Origin: Meconema thalassinum
Taxonomy: Eukaryota > Arthropoda > Insecta > Orthoptera > Tettigoniidae
Assembly (NCBI GenBank): GCA_946902985.2
Contig: OX336389.2
Coordinates: 1,012,181,441-1,012,245,440 of the forward strand
Length of the DNA: 64,000 nt
Direction of reading: 5' to 3'
Position numbers and translations under genes: made by a program. Below are positions 21,483 to 32,441 of this stretch, piece after piece. Numbering within the stretch: the first letter of the stretch is position 1; every line of letters begins with the position of its first letter. The notes under the pieces are model-generated. The model was not told where the DNA came from. It did no database searches and saw only the letters and a list, made by a program, of their open reading frames with translations.

Positions 21483-22333
21483 GGCGGAGCAATCCGCTGC
21501 TGAGATATGCGAACAGCTGACGTGTCATGCATATCGTGTAGCTCAATGCATCACCAAGTGCTTCGTCAAAGAATAATGATATTGCAAGAGGTACGTTGGT
21601 TGTCTCGTGGTCGAGTCCTTCGTCGCGTTGTGGAGTTGAAGAATGAACTTCGTATTTTCCTATTGGACAGCAGTCCTACACTCGCAACCCTGTTTCTGGA
21701 TGAGAAATGGCTTCTAATACTGTGCTACTTGGCTGACGTATTTGAAAAACTGAATGAACTTCACGTGTCACTTCAAGGACAAAATAGTAGTATTTTCATT
21801 CTAAGCGATAAAGTACTTCCAGATGGACAAAGGTAACTGAGATGTTTCATTGTCTGAATGAATTCCTGGAAGAAAATGAGTTAGTATTTGTCAAATTAGT
21901 GGATTTGTCGTAGAACACCTCCAAAACCTTCGTGAAAAATTCGGGGGTAGATTTCCACAACCTTCAAATGAGAATGACTGGATTCGCAGTCCGTTTGAAA
22001 CGAATATAACAGCCCACCTGTCAACGGCAGAACAGGAGGAACTAATTCTCAAGTGACAGAATACTTCAAAATGAATTTAAGTCGAAGTCTCTTGAAAATG
22101 TTTGGGTGCAGATTCGGAATGAATATCCCATTTTATCAAGAAAAGCAGTGGACCTGTTATTGCCCTTCGCTTCAACTTACTTGTGTGAGTCAACATTTTT
22201 CGCAATGGCATCCGTCAAGACGAAGCATCGGTCTCGGCTGCAGCTGGAAGGGGATCTGCGGATCGCTCTTTCAAACATTCAACCAAGACTGGATTTACTT
22301 TCATCTCAAATTCAAGCTCACACATCACACTAA
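21483..22333 (+). pseudogene. hAT transposase relic (ZBED5/FAM200-like lineage)
   Basis: Conserved hAT blocks appear in order but in different frames. EVRWLSRGRVLRR and the following LADVFEKLNELHVSLQGQNS are in 21507-21836. EMFHCLNEFLEENELVFVK is at about 21839-21895, then REKFGGRFPQPSN, then the C-terminal dimerisation block LLPFASTYLCESTFFAMASV with IKTK-like and DLRIALS motifs at 22106-22333. These blocks match the hAT type from which vertebrate ZBED5 and FAM200 genes derive. At least three frame changes and a missing N-terminal zinc finger and DDE first half make it non-functional. A matching hAT terminus lies downstream at 22899-22918, so the relic runs to there. Confidence 0.8.
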
Positions 22334-22898
22334 CTCCATAAGTGTCTGAGAATTACCGAATTCTGATCCATGTACACTTTTATTCTCCTGTTTTACTTTT
22401 TCATGGGTGAAGAGTTTTAACATAACTTTTTTCAAATTCACAGTGAAATGTTGAAAGTTGTATATATTATTTATATTGTCATTTATAAGTCACGAGCTTT
22501 CAAATTTGAAAAGCATTACTGAACACATGTGTCACAGCTAAAGAGCTACCGTAATTAGTGAAACAAATAACATTTGCTCAATTCCAATAACTGCACGTGC
22601 AGCAGTTGTTTTTATTTTTATAAGCAAAAGTATTATATATGCATGACTTTTTTTTTACAAAACGTTGATGTACTTTGATGTGCTCTAAGAATAATGAATT
22701 GTATGTTATTATTATTATTATTATTAATGTAACTGGTAGTTGAAATCCTAATTAGGCAGTAGCATACACAGTAGATCTTGTGTGATCTTTTTTCTGTGTA
22801 GGAAGTAGCCTATGAGAAGTGCTAAGAAAGGAAAAGGGAATGGGGGAGGGGGGGGGGGGGGGCTAGATATTTCATGTTTCAGAAGGGAGGCGCGACAG

Positions 22899-22918
22899 AA
22901 AAAGTTTGAGAACCCCTG
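22899..22918 (-). repeat. Right TIR of the hAT relic
   Basis: Reads AAAAAGTTTGAGAACCCCTG, the reverse of CAGGGGTTCTCAAACTTTTT, a classic hAT end. It lies about 570 bp after the transposase relic. The matching left end was not found, so the element is 5'-truncated. A G-run at 22842-22862 lies just inside. Confidence 0.75.
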
Positions 22919-23124
22919 CTCTATATACGTATTATCTTTGACAGTGCTGTAGAGATTATCGTGTAAACCTGCCACTGAGACTTGGCCAAAACAGTTACTA
23001 CAAGAGTGTGCTCATTATTTGTTTGGGTGACTGCGTTCAACAAGAAAAAATCCACAATCGAACTTGTGAAACAATAAGCTTTTTTACTATTGCCATTTAA
23101 GTTCTATCCTGATAGTAATTAGTT

Positions 23125-23400
23125 GGCGTTGTTTTAAGGGGCGAAACTGTGAGGTCATCTGACCCTCCAGATGTAGAATTTTCCCGGTTCCTTGTATATT
23201 TGTGATGTCTGATGATATGCAGCAGTTGCGCACTCGACCTTTCAACTGGCCATGGTAGCATAGTGCGTTACGTCTCTGGCAACAGTGGCCTCTGTGACAG
23301 TTGATTCGAATCCTATCTCCTCCTTCCTTGATTAAGTAAATTTCATCTTCAGTCAGATGCTCGTATGTTGTCACTTTGAAAGGCCATAGTAGCTTTCCCA
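23125..23400 (+). repeat. SINE-like repeat pieces
   Basis: Positions 23125-23160 carry GTTGTTTTAAGGGGCGAAAC, the same motif as at 48735-48800. Positions 23250-23330 resemble a tRNA-derived head: a variant A-box in CATGGTAGCATAGTGCG and a B-box-like GATTCGAATCC. Together they suggest a degraded tRNA-derived element; family and limits are unknown. Confidence 0.4.
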
Positions 23401-23981
23401 ATTAATTACAAATACACACACCAATAGAGGCTCAATATTAACACATCACATAGATCTCGTGCACACATTAATTGCCCTCTGCTAATAACCTCAAAGTCCT
23501 AATCCCTGTGTTTACCTTGATCATGCTGGGATAAGAATGAGTCGTCGAGCAGACCGGCCGGTCACTGTAGGAAAGTTTGTTCTGACTATAGCTGTGTGCT
23601 CGTGACAGCCGTGAATGATCTGGTTACCTGGTAAGAAAGCCACCAGCGACGTATAACGAATGGAACTTTGACCGAAGGGACTAGTAGCATTGCCTTATTC
23701 CATTTTTCTTCTGTTTTCAATCCAATGACGAATATATCTCTTGAACGTCTCATTGTGTACTCCTGTAGGGTGTTATTACCGGTATAGTAAACACTTATTC
23801 CAACACCTCATTCCATAGATCTGGAAAGTCTTGGAATTTCCGATTCAGCGAACGTTATTTCATTGAGTGCTTGTGAAAAACAGTTAACGTCGTCTTCCAG
23901 TCAAGAGATATGTGCCTGAAAATTCTGGTGGACAGACTTGTGATAATGCGAGTGTGTGATAAGTAAATTAGTGTCGCCATT

Positions 23982-24031
23982 ATGTTGCGAGTGCTATCTT
24001 CCCGGTGGCCCTTCCGCCGAGAGAGCAGCAG
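23982..24031 (+). CDS. Candidate first coding exon with presequence-like N-terminus
   Basis: An ATG at 23982 opens MLRVLSSRWPFRRESSR. The frame then reaches a textbook splice donor, CAG/GTAAGT, at 24031/24032. The peptide is short, Arg-rich and free of acidic residues over its first 13 positions, resembling a mitochondrial targeting presequence. No downstream exon was recognised, and a donor match plus a short frame can occur by chance. Confidence 0.2.
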
Positions 24032-26939
24032 GTAAGTTCTTAACAATTTATTTTTCATAATGTACTTCGTTGTCTCTAGTTTCAAATATTTCATTTGTAG
24101 TAACTTATTTCAATATTTCACAAAGGAAACTGGTTTCTTTCCAGTTTCTGTGTGATTAATGGAAATTGGAGACTTGAACATTGTTTTGATAAGTCCTCAA
24201 TTTAAATGTTTTGTGTTTGCAAGATTAGAGTCCTACGGACGGTATGTGGCGAGACTTCAAGGTCAAGCTGACCGCTCTGGCAGACAGGTTACGAGGCACA
24301 TTTCAGTGGTGGGGGAACAGCGACAGCAGTTACTCGTCGTTCACCGTACTGTCGACATCGCATGTTAATGCTTTAAATCTGTGCGTACAGTTGTCTTGAG
24401 ATCGGCGCAGTTAAGTGAGGGGTATCTCCTACAGCACTCCGGCTCCCCACGACTCATACTGTACCGCGAAGTTGAAGCCTCGCTGCATATCATCCGTACT
24501 CTACTTCGCTCCCCGCATGGCTTTAAGAAGTAGAGCAGACGCAAGATAAGCTTGCCGAAACTCAACGATGCGCAGAGACCAATATCAATTGGCATATTTT
24601 AATGCTCATTGCGGGGCTCCTGTGTGTCCCCCGAATGCTGATTATCGGGCTCACTGCTCACTCCATTCTTCAACAACGCGGCTCGCTCCGTGACGCGGTC
24701 TACAGCTGTAAACCAAGCGTAAACCCAGTCACAGTTCAGCCTGCCAAGCCTGGGCAGACGATCCGTTCAGAACTGCTTTTAGCGAGCTACTGCCGCGAAG
24801 TGGGAGGGTCGTTGTATGCCATTACCGAGCACACCCGAACACCCGAACATGGCCGAAGATCTGCGCAGCATTCTTCGGCAAGCTTTTCTTGCGTCTCCTC
24901 TACCACTGCCATCGTAATGTACAGGCCGTAAGGCTCCTACAGTGACGTCACGCCTAGGGTCGTTATATCCGCAGCAGCAAGTCAGATAGCTCCCTTCGCA
25001 CGCAGTCACTTCAAACCTAATATAAATTACGCTCTCGCTTCATGACGTAGGAAGATGTTAATACTATTTAGGGCTGATTGGCAGTTCCATCCGTTACCTC
25101 TACATACGCCTAATTATCGCCCCGCTTGTTCGAATCCGGCCAATGTAACTGGCATTTTACGAGTGAACAAAATTGTAGATTGCTGGTACATTTACTAGGA
25201 CGTTGAGAGACATAAACAGGGCTAAATTGCAGTATTTTGACGTCGAGAAAAATATCTATTCTTGGCCACTTTCTCGTTGTTCACTGCTTTGAAAAGGTTC
25301 ATCGCAGATGCCTGAAAAACCTTCACATTACTCTTGGCTGTTCAACAGATCACATTCCAAACTGCTCGTGGATGACAAAACACAATGTAACCTATCTCTA
25401 ACTGTAATCAATGCACAGGCTACCTCTAAGGTGACTTAAACAGGGCCTATCCTAACAGCACCATGACCATGGCTAGTATCTCCTCGTTTCGTCATACAGA
25501 CGTTGAACCCTCTGTCACATGTGTACGAGCAGAGGCGGTTTTAGAACAAGGGCACGCAGTCACATGCTCCTGCATTAAAAATCCTCCTTGAATCGTAGTC
25601 ATATTGATAGTCCTTCTGTTGTAATGGCCCTTATGGCGCGACCAAGCAATTCTATTGAATAGCTGTTTAAGTTTCGAGCAGAGGAGCACATGGCAACAAT
25701 GTGCAAGACGCATTTGGAATCTGGCCACCACAGTGTTGCTACTTGCTTCCTCTGTCTGGCTTATTAACCTCGTCCTTTACATTTAAACGGGATGATTTGA
25801 CAGAAAGACGGGCTTTGGGTAATTCCTAGCCTTCGTTCACAACAAAGCTGCGACAATGGCGGCCGTGAACAATAGTAGTGAAACTAGCGCTTTGGGGGAT
25901 GTTGAAGTGTATCGGCTGAGGGCAGACAAGTTCATCGACCAAACATTTTCCCACCCTCCACAATTTGTCACCAAAATAATTGTAAGGAGAAAAATCAAGA
26001 TGTATAACATGCAGTGAGACAGAAACATAACATGATGAACGTATTTTACCAAGTGAAATCCTATCATGTTTTAAGGTACAGTTTGAGAAACGTTCTCTTT
26101 AGCAAGGGGGAATTCACTGCCGCGTGACGACAACCCTGCCTCAATACTTGGTTTAGAAAGTTTTGGCGCCTGCGAGATCCAAGTTCTAATATTTTGTACC
26201 AGTGCTGTGGCTTTTTTCATTGTACAGTAATAATAATCTTTCCAGCAGTACATAATAGTTTTTATTGGAAGCGTATTTTGTGAGGTGGAAAGTAACGCGT
26301 GCCATTGTTTAACATAACTAAGAGGTAGCCTCTGAACGAGTATGTCGTCATACGACGTAAGCGATTAATTTCCACTTGATGGTTATAATGTGTCACTCTG
26401 TTGTTAGACCGGAACTGAATGCTACGTCGAATTCCTCAACAATTCTCTTTACATTTTCAGTCATTGGAATGTTTGTGTTAATGTCATTAACGAAACTGCG
26501 AACTGAACGGGGCAAAGAACTTACAAAACCTTCATTAATGAAGACAGACTGTTAGCAGAAAGGAATTGTACTTGTAGTAAATTCATTTTTATGTTTTCGG
26601 TGCCTGTTATTCGGTGACGATGACACATGGACCAAGACTGGCATTAAGGATTTGAAACATTTTCCTGAAATGGGTAGGAAAATGCCATTTGAACAATGAA
26701 ATGCCCTTAGCTGTGATGGGGAATATAAGTATTGCCCAGCAACTGGATGATGGGTACGGTACAGAGTTTCTGTTAGCACAACGAACTTGTGGATAAGAAT
26801 ATGTACTGTACCCGTTTATCCTAGAGTAGTATCTGCTAGAATCCGAAAATGGAGATAGATCGCAGCAACTTGTAGTACCCGGCTAGAAAAACTACGAAGA
26901 CGCTACTGGCAAATAAAACAGGAGGGGTACGCTAACTAC
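24032..26939. other. Non-coding stretch, no recognised gene
   Basis: Several short open frames (24159-25009) lie in moderately GC-rich sequence but have no recognisable domain. The rest looks like intergenic or intronic sequence. Confidence 0.4.
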
Positions 26940-27070
26940 TATTGTGCTATAGGACTATACTACGGGGTTATTGGGTAACTACTATTGGAGAGTGAGAAAC
27001 TTTCGAATCTCGGCCGCAACGAGTAGTGGATGTGGGTATATGAGTCCTATATTACCGCTATAGCACAATA
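26940..27070. repeat. 13-bp inverted repeat pair
   Basis: TATTGTGCTATAG at 26940-26952 and its exact complement at 27058-27070 enclose 105 bases. This may be a small fold-back element. Confidence 0.55.
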
Positions 27071-28872
27071 TGTCTACCTAATTATCTGCAAATGACAACT
27101 GACATGTACTAAAAAACTGTCAGATATACTTAAAAAACGTGTCTGCTAGGTTTATTCAAAAATAGTTCATATTTACAACGCCTGAAATAAAACCACCTGT
27201 TCAAAACGAAAAGTAAACCACCTAATTGGTTCCAACTAAATCAAAATTAAATAACTAAAATAATTAATGCTCCTGGCATAATAACTGGTGTGCCCTAGTT
27301 TAAGGAGTAGATAATAAAAATGGTTTAAGTTGCCCAAAATAAAAATCATGAAAATAGCGATCGTCATCGCTATTACAATCACTAAATTTAACTCTATACA
27401 ATGTTCGCCTTAATCCTATTCAATCCGTAATCTAGCTAAAATTCTGAATAATCTATCTATAACTAAATATATACAAAATGTACGCGTACATGCTCTTCTC
27501 TCTGTCAATTCAAATTGACTATCAATTCGCCACTAACTTGCGTCTACTTCAGGTAAGTATGTCTCTTATCAGAACATATAATCCGTTCATTCAAGCCTAG
27601 ATTACAATAAATGTCATCGCCGGTGCTTTCTCGAAAAATAAAAATAATAACAACAATACTCTTCCTTATCATATCCAAATAATTATCATTGTCAAAACAT
27701 TTTCAGTATTATCAATGTAAGTGATCTATCAGTAACTTTAACTTGAGCATTGATCAGCTGTTCATCGCCTCGGCATAACATCACACATCTGTATCAGCTG
27801 ATATCAACCACGCTACACTAGCTGACTTGACCAAGCATAAACTACTCTTCTAAACAATATATTCCTCTAAATATGCATTTCCAATACTTTTCCATTATAT
27901 TTCATCGCAGAACATCATAAACTATCACTTTCCATACATCAGTGAAACATTGTCAACGTGCACAATACTATGCATATTTCTGACACAATAAACTGGAATA
28001 CTACCTCATCAGCTTAAATAACACATGCCAAACTAAAATGTGTTCGTACTTTCACAACTAAATAATATATCTTGTAAAATCTCAGCTTTCAATACATAAA
28101 AAAGGCTCACGCAGCCATCTACTATTTATCTTTGCTCAGTTACTACCCTACCAGGGAATTGTTACCGCTAGATGTGGAGCGCGGCTGTTGTGCATACATT
28201 ACGTCATCTCGCCCCGTTATGGCTGCAGCGAGCGGTTGCGGGACAAGGAGGGGAACGCATGTACAGTCATACAATGAGAACACACAGCACAGTGCACGAC
28301 CCAGCACGAATCATGTACACAACTGACATTCGATGAGTTTTCGCTGGGGACAACTGCACATCTATTGCAGGCGTGTGGCTGTGCGAAGCGCATTAGTTCC
28401 GATTTCCGCCACCGCACCGGGAACAATTTGCTGGTAGGGTAGTTCTGATTTCGTAAATATTCACGACAATGTAATTCATAAAAATGCAAATACTAATAAC
28501 TCCGTGTAATCTTTGTTTTCTAAAATGCAAAAATTGCATAAACAATGCTGAATGTTCAAGTAGCATTCTCATTATGTCCATAATATCTCTTAAGTAATTT
28601 TAGAAGACTTGCTAACAAGTCTATAATATTTTCTACAACACCATTTTCTTATCAAAAATCTTGTAATGCATTTTCAATTCAATTAATTATTATTGTTAAT
28701 GTATTTCCTCCTACTCACAGTCATATTAACGTCAGTTACTCAAATTCGAAATTGATCTACAAACGATCATCGCACCTAATTAATCCTACTTTAAAAACAA
28801 TAAGATCATGAAAATCTCCAGATCTAATTAAAATCTAGAAAAGTCAAAAATTTGGTCGGCGACCTCAAATCT
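27071..28872. other. AT-rich non-coding stretch
   Basis: Low-complexity, intron-like sequence with many AATAAT and TAATTA words and a slightly GC-richer patch at 28140-28430. No coding, RNA or repeat family was recognised. Confidence 0.45.
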
Positions 28873-29069
28873 AACAAGTAGTTCCGTGAAGAACTGTACA
28901 GCCTAATATCATATGTCCTACTGATGTTAATTGCCTCTATCAACATACAAAATTTCAGTTTGATTGCTGTAATACAGTACTGTTTGTAGGAAGTGAAACA
29001 CCAAGAACAAGAGATGTGACCACATTGCACATCATACCACACATTAGGGACATGACAATACATTACTGA

Positions 29070-30047
29070 TTAGAAGGACAATCCGGTACATACACGTTGA
29101 CGGTCCCACGCAGTTTGTAGGCGCGTCCACAAAGCATCAACAGTGGCGGCGGGAGGACCTGAACGAGCAAGTTGCCGACCGACCATATCCCAGACATGTT
29201 CGATGGGCGACATGTCAGGCGAACGGGCAGGCCAGGGAAGCAGAGATATCCGTCGTTCTGCGAAGAAGGCTTGCACTTTCCTCGCCATATGCAGGCGGGC
29301 ATTGTCCTGCTGAAATATGGCCTTTGGAACGGCCTGCAAGAGGGACAGTGCTGCGGGCTGTAAAACTTCCCTGATGTAGCGGTCACTGTTCAGATTGCCC
29401 GATAGACGTACGAGGCGCGGTCGCCTGTTACAGGCAATTGCGCCCCAAACCATTACACCTGGTGTGTGCCCGCTATGCCGCTCAACAATACAGTCTGCCT
29501 GATTGCGTTCTCCACGGCGGCGTCGAACGCGTATGCGGCCATCACTGTAGGACAGGTTGAAGCGGGACTCGTCCGAAAACATTACATTTCGCCACTCAGC
29601 CTGCCAGTGTCGGCATGCACGTGCCCATTGTAGTTGGAGGCGTCGGTGGTTCTAAGTCAATGGAAGCCGACGCAGTGGCATGCGTGCTACCAGTCCAGCC
29701 CTCAAAAGACGGCGCCGCACCGTCGACGCAGACATGTCCACCCCCGTTGCAGTGCTCCAAAGTTGAGCCAACACCGAGGTCGACGCTGCTCTGTCCGATA
29801 CGGCCATACGGAGAAGATGGCGGTCGTCTCGCGCTGTGGTCACATTGCGTCGTCCTGTACACTGTCGTCGCTGTGTACGGCCCTCCTCCCTCCACTGGAT
29901 CCACATACGCCTTACTGTTGATGCAGCGTGCCCTGTACGAGCCGCAATGTACCGGAACGACAGACCCGCCTCCCGGAGCCCAAGCATTCTGCCCCGTTCA
30001 ACCGCACTCACATGCTGATAGTCCACCCTGTGATAACGGCGAGGCAT
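29070..30047 (-). pseudogene. Tc1-like DD34E transposase, frameshifted
   Basis: The N-terminal part (30047-29652) starts MPRRYHRVDYQHVSAVERGR and contains the paired helix-turn-helix region (LSFRYIAARTGHAASTVRRMW and MSASTVRRRLLRAG). The catalytic part (29582-29070) is in another frame and contains FSDESRF (first D), FQQDNARLHMA (second D, residue 93 of that frame) and SPDMSPIEHVWD (E at 128), giving 34 residues between D and E. Bridging residues RHWQAEWRNV are readable just before 29582 in the second frame, so a single frame change near 29640-29655 separates the halves. No other stop is seen. It is a different subfamily from the transposase at 6347-7372. The large plus-strand frames over it are shadows. 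Confidence 0.9.
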
Positions 30048-30270
30048 CGTTGCAATTTCTTACACGTTTCCACTTGGTATGGCGGCCCCACGCCGACAAA
30101 GCTGTACGGAACACTAACCGGTCCGGTCCCACGACAGAGGCCAATGTGCACGCCTTCTCTCTGCGATTTCAATCACTTAGTATGGTACCGCAGGCCTACA
30201 CAACCCCTGTTCTGGGAGTGTCTCCGACCATTTCTGCTGGGTGTTTCACTTTCTGCAAACAGTAGTGTAC

Positions 30271-30894
30271 TTACTTACTTACTTACTTAATTCCTGCCGC
30301 TCCTTCCGGAGCATAGGGCCTTGGCGAAATTTCTCCACGCAGTACGGTTCCTGGCCATTCTCTTCACTTGACTCCAGTTCCTGTCCACCTCTGCAATTTC
30401 ATTTTCGATCGTCCTCTTCCAGGTCTTCTTAGGTCGACCTCGCTTCCTGGCGCCTTGAGGATTCCAGTCTATTCCAGAAACCGATTTTCGTAGTCCTCTT
30501 CATGCCAAAAGTCGTCATCAGGTTATCCGTCCGGTGTTGTAATTTCGCTTCAGTTTCCGTAATCAGTTTATTTAAGAGGAGCGAGTGATTAACCCACTGC
30601 CTCCGAGTGCCTTGGAGGGGCTGCTACCTTAAGCCTGAGGCACCAGGCTGATTTTCTGTCAGGGTTTCTTCCCTTAGCCTTTGAAGAACCAACTCCAAAC
30701 TACAAGGCAGCAGTTGTTTCACCAGAGCCCCGTTAGCCGTCATTTCTTCAGGGTTCCTGTAGGGCCTTCACAGCTACCGTAGCGGTCTTGAGGCACACAA
30801 AGTCCCCACTGTACTTCACCCCTACAGGCAATCCCCTACTTAATTACGTTGCCCATCTCCCACGACGAGGACGAGGGGTTGGATTTGTGGGAGA
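30271..30894 (-). mobile_element. 5'-truncated LINE 3' end with 15-bp TSD
   Basis: On the minus strand the fragment ends in a tail of AAGT units (30271-30288). Just upstream is a coding remnant whose translation includes KTWKRTIENEIAEVDRNWSQ and ARNRTAWRNFAKAL, typical of the C-terminus of LINE reverse transcriptases. A 15-bp duplication CAAACAGTAGTGTAC flanks it (30256-30270 and 30895-30909). It therefore inserted by target-primed reverse transcription into the right TIR of the Tc1-like element. It is a different LINE family from the copies at 716-7790. Confidence 0.85.
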
Positions 30895-32441
30895 CAAACA
30901 GTAGTGTACATTCGTAGATATTGAGAACCGTCTAAATATTTCGGATGGTCGCCATGTTGGATTTTATATATGTAGGTCTTAAGAGTTATGCACTATTACA
31001 TGAAGATTATTGTGTAGGTCTAGTATTCAAACATCAATCGCATGATTAGGACACAAGAAATGAAATATTTTAAAATTTCGCAGAGCTGCCATCTTATGGT
31101 TATGAAAAGAATTGAAATAAATTAGATGCCAGTGGATTAAATTTTTTATAAGCATTTACCATACCAAGTTTTACTGCGTTCGAATGGTTAAAATGCGAGA
31201 AATGTCCATTTAAATATTTAGATTTTTCGTCGCCGCCATGTTAGATTTGTGCTCACCAGGTTATTGAAAGTCCTATAGATGAGCTTATGTTCATAGCCTC
31301 TAACAACATTCACAATTTCAGTTTGATTGCTATCATAGATTAATAGATATTTAGAACCGTCTAAATATTTCGGTTGGTCGCCATTTTGGATTTGTATATA
31401 CTGTATGTAGGTCATAGAGTTATGGATTATTAGATAACGATTTTTACGTAGGTTCATTATTCAAACGTTAACTTTGAGCGCATGATTAACACACGAGAAA
31501 TAAAAGCTTAATTTTAAAATTGCGCACAGCCGCCATCTTAAGGTTATGTGAACAATTGAACTAAATTAGATGCCAGTGCATTACAATGTGTATAAACCTT
31601 TACTGTACCATATTTCACTGCGCTCAGATGGCTATATCGCGAGAAGAATCTATTAAAATGTTTCAACTTCGCTTGGCCGCCATGTTCGTTTTGTATTTTA
31701 CAGGATTTTGAAAGTCTCACAGCTGATATTCTAGTAGTAGGCTACCCTTTATCACCGTACAAAATTTCAGGGTGATATCAGTAATAGTTTCGGAGATATA
31801 GAATGCTGGTGAAATATTTCGCACAGCCGCCATCTTGAGGTTATGTAGACAATTTAACTAAATTAGATGCCAATGCTTTGCAATGTGTGTAGACATTTGC
31901 TGTACCAAGTTTCATTGCGTTTGGATGGTTGAATTGCGAGAAAAGTCTATTTAACAGTTTCAACTTCGCTTGGCCGCCATGTTCGTTTTGTATTTTACAG
32001 GTGTTTGAAAGTCCCATTGATGAACTTCTAGCAGTGCCCTTTATCACCGTACAAAATTTCAGGGAGATATCAATAATTGTTTCGGAGATATAGAATGCCG
32101 GTGAAATATTTCGCACAGCCGCCACGTGTGATTGGTGAGACGTAATAAAATTTGAAGAGCACGGTCGGGGTCGGCCGAGATAGTATTATGATCTTACCGA
32201 GTTTTATTGAAATCGCTCCAGCGGTTTAGACGTTATCAGGGGGACGTACACACACACACACACACACACACATACTCGTACACATACACACACCCGGACA
32301 AAAGGTGATCTCATAAGCCTATTTTTTACAAAATGAAAATAGGTTAAAAATACCATCAAAAGCAACATCGAAATCGAAACTCAAAAATCTAATCAAACTC
32401 AAATTCTAAATCATCCTACCTTAAAGATCGAATAAAACATC

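Larger units (their letters stand above)
28975..30906 (-). mobile_element. Tc1-like element, itself split by a LINE fragment
   Basis: The left TIR CAGTACTGTTTGTAGGAAGT (28975 on) pairs with a right TIR reading CACTACTGTTTGCAGAAAGT inward, with 3 mismatches in 28. TA flanks are at 28973-28974 and 30907-30908. The last bases of the right TIR occur twice, at 30256-30267 and 30895-30906, because a LINE fragment inserted there and duplicated its target. Without it the element is 1293 bp. F1 copy b gives the unoccupied equivalent sequence around 32540-32560. Confidence 0.88.
28873..32349 (-). mobile_element. F1 element copy a, interrupted (net about 1.54 kb)
   Basis: A non-coding element with defined ends. 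At its 3' end is a small hairpin module, AGTTCCGTGAAGAACT (28880-28895), preceded by AACAAG. At its 5' end (right) are a 10-bp stem AGCCTATTTT/AAAATAGGTT (32317-32345), the word ATAAGCC, a CA/GT microsatellite (about 32250-32292), a poly-C/G tract and a CCGCTGGAGC motif. The core consists of nine tandem monomers marked by GCCGCCATGTTGG or GCCGCCATCTTG at 30951, 31088, 31235, 31380, 31532, 31679, 31829, 31976 and 32121, spaced 137-152 bp. It is split after 28974 by a Tc1-like element. Orientation is defined by the stem-bearing end as 5'. Confidence 0.8.

Noticed and set aside
29615..30290. Plus-strand open frames of up to 216 codons
   Set aside because: They are antisense shadows of the GC-rich Tc1-like transposase pseudogene at 29070-30047, which has clear catalytic motifs on the minus strand.
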